DNA of 15,097 nt from assembly GCA_002422345.1 (NCBI GenBank), contig DIUL01000101.1, positions 1 through 15,097 on the forward strand. Reading direction: 5' to 3'. How positions within the stretch are numbered: the stretch's first letter is position 1; every line of letters starts with the position of its first letter. The notes under the pieces are model-generated. The model ran no database searches and was not told where the DNA came from. It was given only the letters and a program-made list of their open reading frames with translations. A program made the translations under genes and the position numbers. The DNA is from Acetobacteraceae bacterium UBA6159. Lineage in GTDB: Bacteria; Pseudomonadota; Alphaproteobacteria; Acetobacterales; Acetobacteraceae. Shown piece by piece: positions 13,743 through 15,097 of the stretch.

Positions 13743-14561
13743 ATGAGGCGGCCGATTAGGCGCGGGCCGCGCGGACGGGCGGCGATCGAGGCGGCGGCCT
13801 CGGTGCCGACCTGGAGCGGGCCGAAGACCGGGGGCGATTCGCCGGAGACGATGCGCTGGCTGCGCGCGCCCGGCTGGATGCCGAAAGGACGGCGGGTCTA
13901 CGTGATCGGCGACGTCCATGGCTGCAAGGACAAGCTGGTCGCGCTGCACCGGATGGTCGCGCAGGACCTGGCCGAACGCCCGGTGCCGGCCGCCGTTCTG
14001 GTGCATATCGGTGATTATATCGACAAGGGACCGGACAGCGCCGGCGTGCTGGATGTGCTGGCGGGGCCGCCTCCCGCGGCCGGACTGCGGGTTGTGAACC
14101 TGATGGGCGATCACGAGCGGATGCTGGTCGACGCGCTGGCCGGCGATCGGGCGGCGGCGACCGACTGGCTATGGGCCGGGGGGCGCGAATCGTTGCCAAG
14201 CTGGGGCCTCGACCCCGATCTGCCGCGTGAGGAATGGGAATCCGCGTTGCCGGCCGCCCATGTGGCGTTCCTGCGGAGCCTGGTCCGGATGCATCAGGAG
14301 GGGGAGTATCTTTTCGTCCACGCCGGCATCCGCCCTGGCGTTCCTCTGGCGGAACAGACGCTGGATGACCTGACGACGATGCGCCAGCCGTTCCTGTTCA
14401 CGGAAGGCAGCCTGGGGGCGATCGTGGTGCATGGGCATTCGAACACGCCGCAGGTTGTGACGACTCCCAATCGGATCGGGATCGACACGGGCGCGGGGAT
14501 GGGTGGGCCGTTGACGTGTGTGGTGCTGGAGGAGGATTTGGTGGGCGTGCTGGCGAGTTAG
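13743..14561 (+). CDS. PPP-type metallophosphoesterase (serine/threonine phosphatase-like)
   Basis: The product has 272 residues from ATG 13743, with GGGAGG six bases upstream. The motifs of the two-metal calcineurin-like phosphoesterase fold appear in order: GDVHG (56-60), GDYIDKGPDS (90-99), GDHE (122-125), HAGI (193-196) and HGHS (230-233). The usual third motif is GNHE; here Asp123 replaces the metal-bridging Asn, while His124 is kept. The first 45 residues are Arg/Ala-rich and outside the fold. Reaction: metal-dependent hydrolysis of a phosphate ester; both protein phosphatases and dinucleotide polyphosphate hydrolases belong here, and the substrate is not evident. It is divergent from the dehydratase pair and followed by the palindromic element. 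Confidence 0.92.
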   Translation: MRRPIRRGPRGRAAIEAAASVPTWSGPKTGGDSPETMRWLRAPGWMPKGRRVYVIGDVHGCKDKLVALHRMVAQDLAERPVPAAVLVHIGDYIDKGPDSAGVLDVLAGPPPAAGLRVVNLMGDHERMLVDALAGDRAAATDWLWAGGRESLPSWGLDPDLPREEWESALPAAHVAFLRSLVRMHQEGEYLFVHAGIRPGVPLAEQTLDDLTTMRQPFLFTEGSLGAIVVHGHSNTPQVVTTPNRIGIDTGAGMGGPLTCVVLEEDLVGVLAS

Positions 14562-14573
14562 GGGGTGCGCCGG

Positions 14574-14820
14574 TCGTCATGCAGGGCGCCCTCTCGTCAT
14601 GTTGGGCGAAGGTCAATCGTCATGATGGGTGGCGTGCTGAGTTTTCGTCATGCTGGGCGCAGGCCCAGCACCCACGACTTCGCTGTCAGCAACAGGGGAA
14701 AATCGTGGGTGCCGGGCCTGCGCCCGGCATGACGAAAAAATTTGCCCGGCATAACAAGACGGTTTGCTCGGCATGACAAGATAGTCTGCCCGCCACGACG
14801 AAAAGCGCCGCCACGATGAA
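14574..14820. repeat. Palindromic REP-like element with symmetric flanking copies
   Basis: The centre is a long inverted repeat: 14642-14677 pairs with 14703-14738 (36-base arms, two differences, both G-U-tolerant) around a 25-base loop. To the left are three more TCGTCATGnnGGG copies, beginning at 14574, 14594 and 14617. To the right are four more diverged CGGCATGACAA-like copies in the opposite orientation, near 14748, 14770, 14792 and 14810. Spacing is about 20-28 bases. Similar TCGTCATGCnnGGC palindromes are, from memory, common between genes in alphaproteobacteria. Confidence 0.8.
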
Positions 14821-14822
14821 AG

Positions 14823-14848
14823 GGCTTGCCCGGGATCACGGGCAAGCC
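14823..14848 (-). terminator. Probable terminator hairpin after rho
   Basis: A perfect ten-base-pair stem GGCTTGCCCG / CGGGCAAGCC with a six-base loop starts eight bases past the rho stop. On the minus strand it is followed by CCCTTTCAT, a poor T-tract, so termination may be incomplete or the hairpin may mainly protect the mRNA 3' end. Confidence 0.6.
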
Positions 14849-14855
14849 AACCTGA

Positions 14856-15097
14856 TCAGGTGTTCATCGCCTCGAAGAAATCGTTGTTGGTCTTGCTGTA
14901 TTTCAGCTTGTCCAACAGGAACTCCATCGCGTCCGTCGTGCCCATCGGGTTGAGGATACGGCGCAGCACCCACATCTTCGACAGGATGCCCTTTTCGACC
15001 AGCAACTCTTCCTTGCGGGTGCCCGACTTGGTGATGTCGATCGCGGGGAAGGTGCGCTTGTCGGACAGTTTCCGGTCCAGGATGATTTCCGAGTTAC
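14856..15097 (-). CDS. rho: Transcription termination factor Rho, C-terminal part (5' end outside window)
   Basis: About 80 C-terminal residues are seen, ending in DFFEAMNT with TGA at 14858-14856. The segments GNSEIILDRKLSDKRTFPAI, I-T-K-S-G-T-R-K-E-E-L-L and MWVLRRILNPMG are hallmark Rho sequences from the end of the RecA-like ATPase domain (R-loop and arginine-finger surroundings). Role: hexameric RNA-dependent ATPase and 5'-3' translocase that ends transcription at Rho-dependent sites. The rest of the gene lies to the right of the window. A hairpin follows the stop, then the palindromic element. Rho is a core gene, so it marks the chromosomal side of this window. Confidence 0.97.
   Translation of the reverse strand, partial: NSEIILDRKLSDKRTFPAIDITKSGTRKEELLVEKGILSKMWVLRRILNPMGTTDAMEFLLDKLKYSKTNNDFFEAMNT

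Larger units (their letters stand above)
14562..14855. other. Intergenic repeat region between phosphoesterase and rho
   Basis: About 290 bases without a credible gene; small frames here have no ribosome binding sites and read through the repeats. Most of it is a palindromic repeat element with flanking partial copies (14574-14820), followed by a hairpin close to the rho stop. Confidence 0.75.

Noticed and set aside
14516..14776. An 86-codon plus-strand frame after the phosphoesterase gene
   Set aside because: It overlaps the end of the phosphoesterase gene and then reads through the palindromic repeats, with no ribosome binding site.

Overview
The window is GC-rich DNA and most probably comes from an alphaproteobacterium of the Acetobacteraceae type, such as Gluconacetobacter or a relative. 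The reasons are the C-terminus of transcription terminator Rho at the right edge, the style of the Hint-domain exoproteins, and the codon use. The genus is an inference and has not been tested by any search.

Layout. Positions 1-12536 hold an accessory cluster. Three large proteins are encoded on the minus strand. The first (1-1518, cut by the left edge) and the third (8868-12536) are built from ELWxxDGT repeats. The second (1814-5896) has a DUF4347 N-terminus, a propeller-like section and three beta-sandwich repeats. The second and third end in the same 337-residue module, which starts with a Hint_2 (hedgehog/intein-type) domain; the first probably does too, but its end lies outside. Between them sit three tandem plus-strand genes for small phage-tail-collar (MdpB-like) proteins at 6270-7977. 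A small DUF6916-like gene (minus) and a GNAT acetyltransferase gene (plus) follow. Convergent genes are only 6 and 9 bases apart, so this part is very compact. No capsid, terminase, sheath or integrase gene is present, so the tail-collar genes are not part of a visible prophage.

Positions 12756-14858 look like ordinary chromosome. There is a translationally coupled pair of MaoC/hot-dog dehydratase genes (minus) with a strong intrinsic terminator, a divergent PPP-family metallophosphoesterase gene (plus), a palindromic repeat element, and the 3' end of rho (minus).

How the genes may work together (inference): the large proteins have no classical signal peptide and look like exported, possibly type I-secreted, self-processing surface proteins. 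The tail-collar proteins, whose families occur outside phages, and the DUF6916-like protein could be partners or a second surface layer. The most interesting points are the DUF4347 His/Cys pair combined with Hint in one chain, the half-repeat at each end of the ELWxxDGT array that would close a propeller-like ring, the exact 337-residue C-terminal module, and the palindrome with decaying flanking copies before rho.
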